A stretch of DNA of 64,000 nt. Source: an uncultured Carboxylicivirga sp. (GTDB lineage: Bacteria; Bacteroidota; Bacteroidia; Bacteroidales; Marinilabiliaceae). The notes beneath the pieces are model-generated. The model was not told the DNA's origin. It did not search any database and saw only the letters and a list, made by a program, of their open reading frames with translations. Each line of letters begins with the position of its first letter. Positions within the stretch are counted from its first letter, which is position 1. Shown here piece by piece: positions 19,049 through 27,357 of this stretch. The DNA lies in contig NZ_OY771430.1 in assembly GCF_963674565.1 (NCBI RefSeq), positions 558,001 through 622,000 on the forward strand, given 5' to 3'. A program made the position numbers and the translations under genes.

Positions 19049-19401
19049 AGATTACTATTTAGGGTGCACACCTAATTTTTATGCCAGCTTACAATAGTTA
19101 ATTGCAAAAAGGCTTTATCGTAACACTGAAAAGTGAAAAAAATATTATTTTTTTCACAATGAAAATTTTAATGTATTGTTTAGTAGTAAGATAGGTTCGA
19201 TGAAAAAGTTTCTAATTTTTTTAATTGCTCGATATTGAAAATCAATGACTCATTATATTTCTTTAATCAAATATTAGTTTTAAATATTAATAACATAATA
19301 TTATATGAATAGTTAATGATGGTAAACTTTGGAGGTGATTTTGTGGTGATGTATTGGGATGAATTATAATTAATTAGATTGAAAAGTAGTCATTTGCTAT
19401 T
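19049..19401. other. Non-coding AT-rich gap upstream of LytTR gene
   Basis: No credible gene was found. It contains the 25-bp palindrome at 19133-19157 and otherwise AT-rich sequence without a recognisable TAnnTTTG-type promoter on the minus strand. The right end runs into the aminopeptidase terminator. Confidence 0.6.
19133..19157. promoter_or_regulatory. Perfect 25-bp palindrome upstream of the LytTR gene
   Basis: Two perfect 12-bp arms, each GTG followed by seven A then TA, meet around a single central base. It lies 85 bases upstream of the LytTR start on the minus strand. An operator for a dimeric regulator is the simplest reading; an RNA hairpin is the alternative. Confidence 0.5.
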
Positions 19402-19434
19402 AAAAAAAAACGGAATTCTCATTCGAGAATTCCG
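19402..19434 (-). terminator. Terminator of the M18 aminopeptidase gene
   Basis: On the minus strand CGGAATTCTC (19425-19434) pairs with GAGAATTCCG (19411-19420) around a four-base loop, followed by nine T (A-run 19402-19410). It is 23 bases after the gene's stop and fits a textbook intrinsic terminator. Confidence 0.88.
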
Positions 19435-19456
19435 CTGGTAATAAGGGATTTAATAT

Positions 19457-20758
19457 CTATATTTTGTAAAAAGTTTCAAAAACTTTTGTGATGAAGGTAT
19501 GATCTTTTACACCAGCTAATTCGCGTACTGAATGCATGGCTAGCATTGGGTTTCCAATGTCAACGGTTCTGATATCCAGTTTTCCTGTTGAAATGTTACC
19601 CAATGTTGAACCTCCAACCATATCAGAACGATTCACAAACTTTTGAAATGGTACTTCGGCTTTCTCACAAATAGTTTCAAATATGGCTGAACTTTCCCCA
19701 TCAGTGGTGTACTTCTGATTGGCATGGATTTTAATAACCGGACCTCCGTTAATTGTTGGATGTAGCACAGGATCGTGTTTATCCGCATGGTTTGGATGAA
19801 CAGAGTGCGCCATGTCGGCAGAAATCATGAATGATTTGTAAATAGTACGTTGGTAATCTTCATGGGATTTACCCAACTTCTCCATTATTCGTTCTAATAT
19901 ATTTCTTAGTACTGGTGATCCGGCACCTTGTTTTGTTACGCTGCCAACTTCTTCATTATCAAAAATGCAAAGGATATTGGTAGATGTTTTACTGGTTTTG
20001 CCTGATATTGCCTTTAATCCTGCATGAACCATTGCCAGATCATCTAGCTTACCACTTGAAATAAACTCCTGGTTGGCACCAAGCAGGCAACCTTTTTCAA
20101 ATTCATACAAGAACAAGTCGAAATCGATAATTTCCTCAGGTTTCACCTTTAATTCAGTGGCAATAAGTTTTACCAGGTAATTATCTTTTTCAAATGTTTT
20201 ATTTACACTTGCCATAAGAGGAAGCATATCCACTTGTTTGTTAAGCTCAACACCATCATTTACCGATCGATTCAGATGTATCGCCATATTTGGAATAACC
20301 AATAGTGGTTTTCTGAAATCAACCAATCTGGATGTTGGTTGTAATGCATTTTTACTCTTAATAAGAACCCTTCCTGCAAGAGATAAAGGTCTGTCTAGCC
20401 AGGTATTTAAAATTGGTCCTCCGTATACCTCAGTGTTCAGCTTTAAAAAACGTCCTTCTGCCAGCATCTCCGGATTAGGTTTAACTCTGAAGCCAGGAGA
20501 ATCACTGTGAGCACTTATTAATTTCAATCCGTTTTCTTCTACCGGAGCTGTTCCAAGTTCAAAGGCGAAAAGCGCTGAATCATTTTTAGTTGTATAATAT
20601 TTGCCGCCTTTTTTTATTTTCCAGCTTTCTCCCATTGGAAGTTCTATAAACCCCGCTTTTGTAAGTATGGTTTTTGCCTGTTCAATAACATGAAAAGCCG
20701 TTGGGCTCTGATGAATGAAATCTATTAATTCGTTGGCAAGTTGTATTTCCTGTGACAT
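19457..20758 (-). CDS. apeB: M18-family metallo-aminopeptidase
   Basis: The 433-residue cytoplasmic enzyme removes N-terminal residues (acidic ones are preferred by many relatives) using two zinc ions. Family motifs are present: KLISAHSDSPGFRVKP with the first metal-binding His and Asp, FDNEEVGSVTKQGAGSP with the metal/catalytic Glu pair, MISADMAHSVHPNH with the DMAH motif, and the C-terminal AMHSVRE with the last His. Length and architecture match bacterial M18 enzymes. It is monocistronic with its own terminator; the upstream gene is the cold-shock gene on the same strand, which ends in its own terminator. Confidence 0.94.
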   Translation of the reverse strand: MSQEIQLANELIDFIHQSPTAFHVIEQAKTILTKAGFIELPMGESWKIKKGGKYYTTKNDSALFAFELGTAPVEENGLKLISAHSDSPGFRVKPNPEMLAEGRFLKLNTEVYGGPILNTWLDRPLSLAGRVLIKSKNALQPTSRLVDFRKPLLVIPNMAIHLNRSVNDGVELNKQVDMLPLMASVNKTFEKDNYLVKLIATELKVKPEEIIDFDLFLYEFEKGCLLGANQEFISSGKLDDLAMVHAGLKAISGKTSKTSTNILCIFDNEEVGSVTKQGAGSPVLRNILERIMEKLGKSHEDYQRTIYKSFMISADMAHSVHPNHADKHDPVLHPTINGGPVIKIHANQKYTTDGESSAIFETICEKAEVPFQKFVNRSDMVGGSTLGNISTGKLDIRTVDIGNPMLAMHSVRELAGVKDHTFITKVFETFYKI

Positions 20759-20837
20759 GGTTTTTTTATCTTTTATTTCAAAGCAAATTAATTAAAAATG
20801 CAGCAAATAGGTATGTGATCGGTCATAAAATACAGAT

Positions 20838-20872
20838 CAAAAAAAAGCTGCTTCCTATGAAACAGCTTTTAA
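20838..20872 (-). terminator. Terminator of the cold-shock gene
   Basis: On the minus strand AAAAGCTG (20863-20870) pairs with CAGCTTTT (about 20843-20850), followed by T residues from the A-run at 20839-20846. It begins 22 bases after the csp stop codon. Confidence 0.82.
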
Positions 20873-20894
20873 TGCATTCTCTAAAATGATAAAT

Positions 20895-21086
20895 CTATGC
20901 TAATTTAACATTTACTGCGTTCAATCCTTTGCGGCCTTCCTGAAGTTCGTAAACAACTTCATCATTCTCTTTAATTTCGTCAACTAAACCGGTTACGTGT
21001 ACAAAGTACTCTTTGTTTGATTCTGAATCTTTAATAAATCCATAACCTTTTGATTCATTAAAGAATTTAACAATACCTTTATTCAT
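20895..21086 (-). CDS. cspA: CspA-family cold-shock protein
   Basis: The 63-residue single cold-shock domain begins MNKGIVKFFNESKGYGFI, with RNP1 (KGYGFI) and RNP2-like (EYFVHV) motifs that bind single-stranded RNA or DNA. The frame is open 14 codons further upstream, but that extension does not look like a CSD and the ATG at 21086 is preceded by an A/T-rich leader, so the short start is chosen. It probably acts as an RNA chaperone. The leader of about 60 bases after the promoter at 21151-21158 may have the regulatory role known from other csp genes; no structure was established here. Confidence 0.93.
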   Translation of the reverse strand: MNKGIVKFFNESKGYGFIKDSESNKEYFVHVTGLVDEIKENDEVVYELQEGRKGLNAVNVKLA

Positions 21087-21150
21087 AAAAAAAAATTTGT
21101 TGAGACCGAGATTATTACACGATCTCATAACTTAAAAAATGTAATTAAAA

Positions 21151-21158
21151 CAAATGTA
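21151..21158 (-). promoter_or_regulatory. Bacteroidota -7 promoter element of the cold-shock gene
   Basis: On the minus strand this reads TACATTTG, an exact match to the TAnnTTTG -7 consensus of Bacteroidota housekeeping promoters. It lies about 65 bases before the start codon. No clear -33 TTTG was found at the usual distance. The remainder of 21159-21401, between the divergent csp and topB genes, shows no other clear motif. Confidence 0.5.
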
Positions 21159-21401
21159 GAAACTATTTTTATATAACACCACTTTTTCTGTACATTCTAA
21201 TAAGAATTAACAACATTTTTACATTGGTTTTAAAGGAGAATGAAATTTCGGAATATAGTTAACATATTTATTAAGGTTTGGTATTGTTGTTAAAAACTCG
21301 TTCGGGTTTCATTCCTGTTTTTAGAGTAGGAAATGTTATCTTCGCTAGCCGTTTTTGTTTTTTAATGGTAATATTAGTTAACTATATTATTAACAGAGTA
21401 A

Positions 21402-23762
21402 ATGATAGTTTGTGTAGCAGAAAAGCCGAGCGTAGCATTTGAAATTGCCCAGATTGTAGGAGCTAAATCAAAACGTGATGGTTATTATGAAGGAAACAAC
21501 TATCAGGTGACCTGGACTTTTGGTCATTTATGTACCTTAAAGGAACCGCACGATTACCTGCCTGAATGGAAAAGGTGGACCATTGGATCGCTACCCATGA
21601 TTCCCTCGCGTTTTGGTATTAAATTAATTGATGATAAAGGGATTGAAAAACAATTCAATACCATCAGAAAGCTGGTTGGAACTGCAACTGAAATAGTAAA
21701 TTGTGGTGATGCCGGCCAGGAGGGAGAACTGATTCAGCAATGGGTTCTGTTGAAAGCAGGAGCAAAGTGCCCTATCAAACGATTATGGATTTCATCACTT
21801 ACAGAAGAAGCTATTCGTGAAGGATTTGAAAAACTCAGATTAAATGAAGAGTTTAAAAACTTATATGCAGCAGGAAGTTCAAGAGCCATAGGTGACTGGT
21901 TGTTGGGTATGAATGCAACCCGTTTATATACATTGAAATATGGTCAACAAGGACAGGTGCTATCAATTGGTAGAGTACAGACACCCACTTTGGCACTGAT
22001 TGTTGAAAGACAGAAGTCCATTGATGATTTTAAACCCGAACCTTATTGGGAGCTGAAAACGAAATATAAGGAAGTACTTTTCTCGGCCACAAAAGGTCGG
22101 TTTATGCAGAAAGAGGAAGGTGAGTCTTTTATGGAGAAAATAAAGGATTCAGAATTTGTGATAAAAGACTTTTCGCGTAAAAAAGGGAAGGAGGCGCCTC
22201 CTCGTTTATTTGATCTTACTTCATTGCAGGTGGAATGCAACAAGAAATTTGGTTTTTCAGCGGATGATACCTTAAAAACAATACAATCGTTATACGAGAA
22301 GAAAGTAACAACCTATCCAAGGGTAGATACAACCTATCTTAGTAATGATATTTATCCGAAGGTTCCTGGTATTTTAAAGGGATTAAAGGATCATCAACAT
22401 TTAACTGAGCGCTTGTTAAAGGGAAAAATAAAGAAGTCGAACAAGGTTTTTGATGATAAAAAGGTGACGGATCACCATGCAATCATTCCAACCGGAGTTT
22501 ATGCGAATGCTCTGGGACGTGATGAAAAGCTGGTGTATGAATTAGTAACCCGGCGTTTTATAGCTGCATTTTATCCGGATGCTACTGTGTCTAATACAGT
22601 TGTTATTGGTAATGCTGCTGGGGTTGAATTTAAAGCAACAGGTAAGCAGTTACTGGAGCCCGGGTGGAGGGTTGTCTTCATGGATAAAGAAGGAGAAAAA
22701 AAGGATGCGGAGATAATGCCTGACTTTACTGTTGGAGAGTCAGGATCTCATGAGCCGGAATTGTTGGAGAAAGAAACACAACCTCCAAAACCATATACCG
22801 AAGCAACCCTTTTACGTGCAATGGAAACAGCTGGTAAACAGGTGGACGATGATGAATTACGGGATGCTATGAAGGAGAATGGTATTGGACGTCCTTCTAC
22901 TCGTGCTGCCATCATTGAAACCTTATTCCGACGAAAGTATATTTCAAAGGTTCGTAAAAACCTTTATCCTACAGTAACCGGAATGCAATTAATAGATACC
23001 ATTCGTAACGATCTGTTGAAATCGGCAGAACTAACTGGTCTTTGGGAGAAAAAGCTTCGGGAAATTGAAAAAGGAGAATATGATGCTGCTGAGTTTATGA
23101 ATGAGCTTAAGCAAATGGTTTCTGATATCGTTTTTGATGTGAAGCACGACAGAAGTGCCCGTAAATTAGATTTGGTTGAGGAGCCTGCAATAGTCGAGGA
23201 GAATAAAAAAACTACGCCCAGTAAAAAAGAGAAGAAAGAACTGGTTTGTCCTGTTTGCAAGGAAGGAAACATGTTAAAAGGACATTCGGCCTGGGGCTGT
23301 TCGAGATATAAAGATGGGTGTAAAACCATTATACCATTTGAGTTTTTAGGTAAGAAGTTGACCGATAAACAAATTGCACAACTGATACAGAAAGGAAAAA
23401 CGAGTTCGCTCAAAGGATTTACTTTAGATGATAATCAGGTTGATGGAGTTGTGGTTCTGAATAAAGATGCAACTCTTGAACTGGAGCAGGAAAAGGAAGT
23501 GGTGTGGACCTGTCCTTCATGTAAAAGCGGAACAATTATTAAAGGAAATTCTGCTTTTGGTTGCGATAATTTCAAAAATGGATGTAAGGTGCGTATTCCT
23601 TTTGAAATGGGTGGTAAGCAATTAACCGATAAACAAGTAGAGGCTATTGTATTGAAGGGAAAGTCTACTTTGATAAAAGGTTTTACGGTGGAAGGTTCTT
23701 TGGAAAAGCAGGATGGTTTTCTGTTGTTTGAGTCAGGAAAGATTATCTTTCAACCGAAGTAG
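21402..23762 (+). CDS. topB: DNA topoisomerase III (type IA) with two C-terminal zinc ribbons
   Basis: The 786-residue enzyme relaxes or decatenates DNA by cutting one strand. The Toprim domain opens the protein (CVAEKPSVAFEIA; GDAGQEGELIQQW carries the metal-binding acidic residues). SIGRVQTPTLALIVERQ is the type IA signature and the catalytic Tyr305 is in YPRVDTTYL. After the core come two zinc-ribbon modules starting at Cys616 (CPVCKEGNML) and Cys704 (CPSCKSGTII), each ending in a KDGC/KNGC-type knuckle and followed by a similar FEFLGKKLTDKQ segment, an internal duplication. It is well separated from its neighbours and probably monocistronic. Confidence 0.95.
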   Translation: MIVCVAEKPSVAFEIAQIVGAKSKRDGYYEGNNYQVTWTFGHLCTLKEPHDYLPEWKRWTIGSLPMIPSRFGIKLIDDKGIEKQFNTIRKLVGTATEIVNCGDAGQEGELIQQWVLLKAGAKCPIKRLWISSLTEEAIREGFEKLRLNEEFKNLYAAGSSRAIGDWLLGMNATRLYTLKYGQQGQVLSIGRVQTPTLALIVERQKSIDDFKPEPYWELKTKYKEVLFSATKGRFMQKEEGESFMEKIKDSEFVIKDFSRKKGKEAPPRLFDLTSLQVECNKKFGFSADDTLKTIQSLYEKKVTTYPRVDTTYLSNDIYPKVPGILKGLKDHQHLTERLLKGKIKKSNKVFDDKKVTDHHAIIPTGVYANALGRDEKLVYELVTRRFIAAFYPDATVSNTVVIGNAAGVEFKATGKQLLEPGWRVVFMDKEGEKKDAEIMPDFTVGESGSHEPELLEKETQPPKPYTEATLLRAMETAGKQVDDDELRDAMKENGIGRPSTRAAIIETLFRRKYISKVRKNLYPTVTGMQLIDTIRNDLLKSAELTGLWEKKLREIEKGEYDAAEFMNELKQMVSDIVFDVKHDRSARKLDLVEEPAIVEENKKTTPSKKEKKELVCPVCKEGNMLKGHSAWGCSRYKDGCKTIIPFEFLGKKLTDKQIAQLIQKGKTSSLKGFTLDDNQVDGVVVLNKDATLELEQEKEVVWTCPSCKSGTIIKGNSAFGCDNFKNGCKVRIPFEMGGKQLTDKQVEAIVLKGKSTLIKGFTVEGSLEKQDGFLLFESGKIIFQPK

Positions 23763-23772
23763 TCATTATAGT

Positions 23773-23803
23773 TTTGTTGGATGGTGGGCTTTTCTTACTT
23801 TTG
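23773..23803 (+). promoter_or_regulatory. Promoter of the LysM/receptor-fold gene
   Basis: TTTG at 23773-23776, then 19 bases, then TACTTTTG at 23796-23803: an exact match to the Bacteroidota TTTG-N19-TAnnTTTG consensus. The start codon is 89 bases downstream. A second TACCTTTG at 23879-23886 directly before the ATG lacks a -33 partner. Confidence 0.65.
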
Positions 23804-23891
23804 AAAGCTTGATAAATGAAGTGATTTTAATGAAATACTTTTCATAAGTTGTCGTTTAAAAGTATGAGTTCATAAAATTACCTTTGAAAAA

Positions 23892-26258
23892 ATGAACATG
23901 AAACAAATCAATTATACTGTTTTAAAACTATGCATTGCAATGCTGTTTGTCGTTTTTACTGTACAAGCACAGCAATTCGATGGCATGGAAAAAATTGTTA
24001 TTGAAGGTAAAGTATACTATCTCTATAAAGTAAAAAAGTCAGAAGGACTTTACCGGATAAGTGTTAATTATGGCGTATCACAGAAGGAACTTTTGGAAGC
24101 CAATCCGGAAGCTGCTTTTGGTTTAAAAGAGGGCCAGCTCATAAAAATTCCGGTGATCTCAGGTCGAAATAGTACGCAGCAGGAAATTCAATCAACATCA
24201 TACATTTATCATACGGTTGAGCCGGGCCAAACAGTGTATTTTATCTCCAAGAAATATGATGTGCCGCTTAAAGTTATTTATGACAATAATCCGGGAAGTG
24301 ATAAAACTTTAATCAATGGTACTATAATAAAAATACCTAAAGAGCACACAAGGGAAGAGACTAAGGAGGTTTCTGAAGAGAAAAGCTATATTCTACATGT
24401 TGTTCAGCCAAAGGAAACCATGTATGCTTTGTCGAAAAAGTATGATGTTGCAATAGGTGAAATAATAAAAAGTAATCCGGCTCTTAAATCAGGAGTACTT
24501 GAAATAGGTAGTTCAATTAGAATACCTAAAAAACTAGAACAGCCTCAACAGGCAGTTGTTAAAGAATCACAGAAGCTGGAGGATGATTTATATATCTATC
24601 ACAGCATTGCTCAGGGCGAAACAATATATAGTATTGCTCAAAAGTATAACGCCAAACCCAATGATGTAATTGAAGCTAATCCTTCAGTTGATGCAAACGA
24701 TCTGAAATTGGGATACTTGGTAAGGATTCCAAAATCATCAATCAAGGCTTCAAAACTTGAAACGAGCGAGGATCATAATCTTTTTACATATCACAAGGTT
24801 AAGCGCAAGGAAACATTGTTTGGTATTTCGCGGGAATATAATGTGGATATGGATATTCTGAAAACAGTGAATTCTGATCAGGATCTGGCAAGGTTAAAGA
24901 AAGGCGATATTGTAAAAGTACCTAATCGTTACTGGTTTAAATCAGTTTACGAACAACAGGTTGATTCAACTAAAGAGATGGAAGGTGCTAAGGAAGAGAT
25001 TATTAATTTAACTGAGCTGGATTGTAAATCTTACAATTACTTTCTTGATAAACCTACTTTAAAAGTAGCACTGATGCTTCCGTTTAATGTGGAAGCAACT
25101 ATGCGTGCCAATATAATTGAAGAAGATAAGGATGGTGTGGTTACTCAACGTGAGCGTGAAGAGAAAGTAGTGTCAAAGTATTCAAAAGTGTTTGTTGAGT
25201 TTTATCAGGGGGCATTACTTGCTCTTGATAAAATAAAGAAACAAGGTGTGAATGTGGAAATGTTTGTATACGATACTGCTCCGGATTCTAATAAGGTTAA
25301 ATCAATTCTTGCAAATCCCGTGATGCAATCAATGAACCTTATTATTGGTCCTGCCTATCCGCAGCAACTTCCTTTTGTTTCGCAGTTCTCCAAGGAGCAT
25401 TCCATTCCAATGGTTTACCCGTTTTCAACGAACAATAATACGCTGGCTGATAATATTCATATGTTTCAGGTAATGCCAATCGACACTTTGTTGTTTGATG
25501 CTATGGCTGATCAGATTCTGGTAGCTTCTGCAGGAAAAAGAATTGTTGTCATCAGAACAGAAGATACAAAATCGGAATATGAAAATAAGTTGAGTGAACT
25601 GATTAGAAATAAGGTCTATTGGGAAAGCTTTAAAAAAGGTGTAGTACCCGATTTTGTTGAATATAAGTTTAAACAGGACGATTTGGCCAGCCTGGAGAAG
25701 ATGTTCGCGAAAGAAAAAGGCAATACTGTAATCGTACCTTCTGTTGAAGAAGCTCAGGTAAACAGGATTATTACCACTATCAAGGGAGCACAAAGTAAAA
25801 CAAAAGCTGATGTTACCTTGTGGGGATTACCTGAATGGTTAAAATATCAGACCATTAATCCAGAGGATATACATGCTTTGAACGGACACATGTTTAGTTA
25901 TTATTTTGTTGATTATGAGAATAAACAAAGTAGTCAGATAATAGAAGAATACCGAAGGTGGTTTAAAACAGAACCAATGTCAATCTCTCCTTACTTTCAG
26001 AATGCCAATGTAAGTGCAAATATGAGCAGATATAGCTTGTGGGGATTTGATTTGACTTACTATTTTATTAGTGCCCTAAAGGATTACGGAAAGAATTTTG
26101 AATACTGTATTGCCAATCATCATCCGTTTGGTGTGCAATCGACTTTAAATTTTGAGCGTATTTCAAATTGGGGCGGATATTATAATTGCGGATTATATAT
26201 TTTACATTTCACTCCCGATTATAATATGACTGTTAAACAAGTCAAAAAACAGCAATAA
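23892..26258 (+). CDS. Exported protein with five LysM domains and a type-1 periplasmic-binding-like C-terminus
   Basis: A 788-residue protein with a signal peptide (LCIAMLFVVFTVQAQ). Five LysM repeats follow at about residues 38-85, 105-150, 167-214, 235-282 and 297-344, each with a YxxHxVxxxET-like start, a YDVxxxxIxxxNP-like middle and an IRIPK-like end, so it should bind peptidoglycan glycan strands. From about residue 385 (TLKVALMLPFNVEA) to the end the sequence resembles the leucine/amino-acid-binding fold of ABC-type receptors (NLIIGPAYPQQLPFVSQFS). The pairing suggests a wall-bound sensor or a remodelling cofactor like LpoA; the function is not known. ATG 23898 is an equally good start. 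Confidence 0.85.
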   Translation: MNMKQINYTVLKLCIAMLFVVFTVQAQQFDGMEKIVIEGKVYYLYKVKKSEGLYRISVNYGVSQKELLEANPEAAFGLKEGQLIKIPVISGRNSTQQEIQSTSYIYHTVEPGQTVYFISKKYDVPLKVIYDNNPGSDKTLINGTIIKIPKEHTREETKEVSEEKSYILHVVQPKETMYALSKKYDVAIGEIIKSNPALKSGVLEIGSSIRIPKKLEQPQQAVVKESQKLEDDLYIYHSIAQGETIYSIAQKYNAKPNDVIEANPSVDANDLKLGYLVRIPKSSIKASKLETSEDHNLFTYHKVKRKETLFGISREYNVDMDILKTVNSDQDLARLKKGDIVKVPNRYWFKSVYEQQVDSTKEMEGAKEEIINLTELDCKSYNYFLDKPTLKVALMLPFNVEATMRANIIEEDKDGVVTQREREEKVVSKYSKVFVEFYQGALLALDKIKKQGVNVEMFVYDTAPDSNKVKSILANPVMQSMNLIIGPAYPQQLPFVSQFSKEHSIPMVYPFSTNNNTLADNIHMFQVMPIDTLLFDAMADQILVASAGKRIVVIRTEDTKSEYENKLSELIRNKVYWESFKKGVVPDFVEYKFKQDDLASLEKMFAKEKGNTVIVPSVEEAQVNRIITTIKGAQSKTKADVTLWGLPEWLKYQTINPEDIHALNGHMFSYYFVDYENKQSSQIIEEYRRWFKTEPMSISPYFQNANVSANMSRYSLWGFDLTYYFISALKDYGKNFEYCIANHHPFGVQSTLNFERISNWGGYYNCGLYILHFTPDYNMTVKQVKKQQ

Positions 26259-26263
26259 ATAAA

Positions 26264-26290
26264 AAAAGTCCTCGTAAGAGGACTTTATCA
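26264..26290. terminator. Bidirectional terminator between convergent genes
   Basis: AAAGTCCTC and GAGGACTTT form a 9-bp stem with a GTAA loop (about 26265-26286). An A-run on the left gives a T-run for the minus-strand transcript, and TTTAT follows on the plus strand. It separates the LysM gene and the minus-strand beta-sandwich gene. Confidence 0.85.
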
Positions 26291-26317
26291 TTAAACCGAG
26301 TTGGAAAGGGACAAATA

Positions 26318-27337
26318 TTAATGTTCCTTTCTTTGTTTTAACCAGTATTTGATATACTTATCCTGTGAAATCAATCCAATCGGACCTTCATATATTCCTC
26401 CGGTAAGCCGATCGTCATATACTCTTACAGCGATGGTTATTGTCTTGCTTTTTTTGATTATCTCCAATGGAATTATATAACCACGCAAATCGTCATATGC
26501 ATCTCCATAAACAAAATAAGACGGGTTAATCATTCCAGTATTTCCAATCATAATATCATTGATATAAACTTCATCAACATCGTCAATTTTCCCTAGTAAC
26601 AGAACAGGTGAATCTGTATATAATCCCTCAGGAATGGTAATGGTTTTGCGATACCATCCAATGCCGTCGTAATTTTCATAGCCCTGATCTTCCCATGCGG
26701 AAGGAACATAGATTTCATCCCAATCCGATTCATTGAGGTCTATTTTACTGTAATATTTTTCATCGCCTGTTTTAAATTTCCATCTGCCTGCCAGATTAAT
26801 ATCAGGAACCAGAGGATATTGATTTTCCCAGATACCTATTTTTCCGGAAATTATTCCACCTTCGTTATATGAATCATAAACTCTAATGGCCAATACATTC
26901 TTTGTATTAAACATTAAATCTTCAGGTGTCAATAAATACAATCGGTGGGCATTATAAGCTGTTTGATAATCTGGTGGGAATGTGCCACTGCTTCCAATGA
27001 GCTTACCGTTTAAATAACATTCATCAATATCGTCGATATATCCGAGATCGAGCCATAATTCTTTATCTGAGGCTCCGGCAGGTAAAGTAAATGAAGTTCT
27101 GTACCAGGCGTAACCGTCATATCCATTAAAGCCTTGTTGTTCCCAGGGGCCAGGTACATAAATGTTTTCCCAGTTTGAATCATCAAAATCATAACTCATC
27201 CATTCCTGTTTATCTCCAATACTAAATTTCCAGGTTCCTCTTAGTGGATTATATATCTTAAGGTCTCTTTTTTGAGCCCAGGATGGATTGTTAAATCCGA
27301 TGAAAATCAAGGTTATATATATTATTAATTGCTTCAT
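26318..27337 (-). CDS. Exported double beta-sandwich protein (GH2 sugar-binding-domain-like), copy 2
   Basis: The 339-residue protein has a signal peptide ending PSWAQ and two homologous beta-sandwich units (about residues 30-175 and 183-330). Each unit has the same signposts: GxWKFxxGD, W...YDFDDSNW, VPGPWEQQGFNGYDG, AWYR, an IDDIDECYLNGKLIG-type turn and an AIRVYD strand ending in GGI. This layout resembles the galactose-binding jelly-roll at the N-terminus of GH2 beta-galactosidases, without any catalytic barrel. A carbohydrate-binding or structural role in the envelope is plausible but unproven. The gene starts 20 bases after its paralogue ends and the two are co-transcribed. Confidence 0.8.
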   Translation of the reverse strand: MKQLIIYITLIFIGFNNPSWAQKRDLKIYNPLRGTWKFSIGDKQEWMSYDFDDSNWENIYVPGPWEQQGFNGYDGYAWYRTSFTLPAGASDKELWLDLGYIDDIDECYLNGKLIGSSGTFPPDYQTAYNAHRLYLLTPEDLMFNTKNVLAIRVYDSYNEGGIISGKIGIWENQYPLVPDINLAGRWKFKTGDEKYYSKIDLNESDWDEIYVPSAWEDQGYENYDGIGWYRKTITIPEGLYTDSPVLLLGKIDDVDEVYINDIMIGNTGMINPSYFVYGDAYDDLRGYIIPLEIIKKSKTITIAVRVYDDRLTGGIYEGPIGLISQDKYIKYWLKQRKEH

Positions 27338-27357
27338 TTTTTTATTGATTGATTCGA

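Noticed and set aside
22964..23413. 149-residue open frame antisense to topoisomerase III
   Set aside because: The sense gene has intact motifs and zinc-ribbon cysteines across this stretch, so the antisense frame is incidental.
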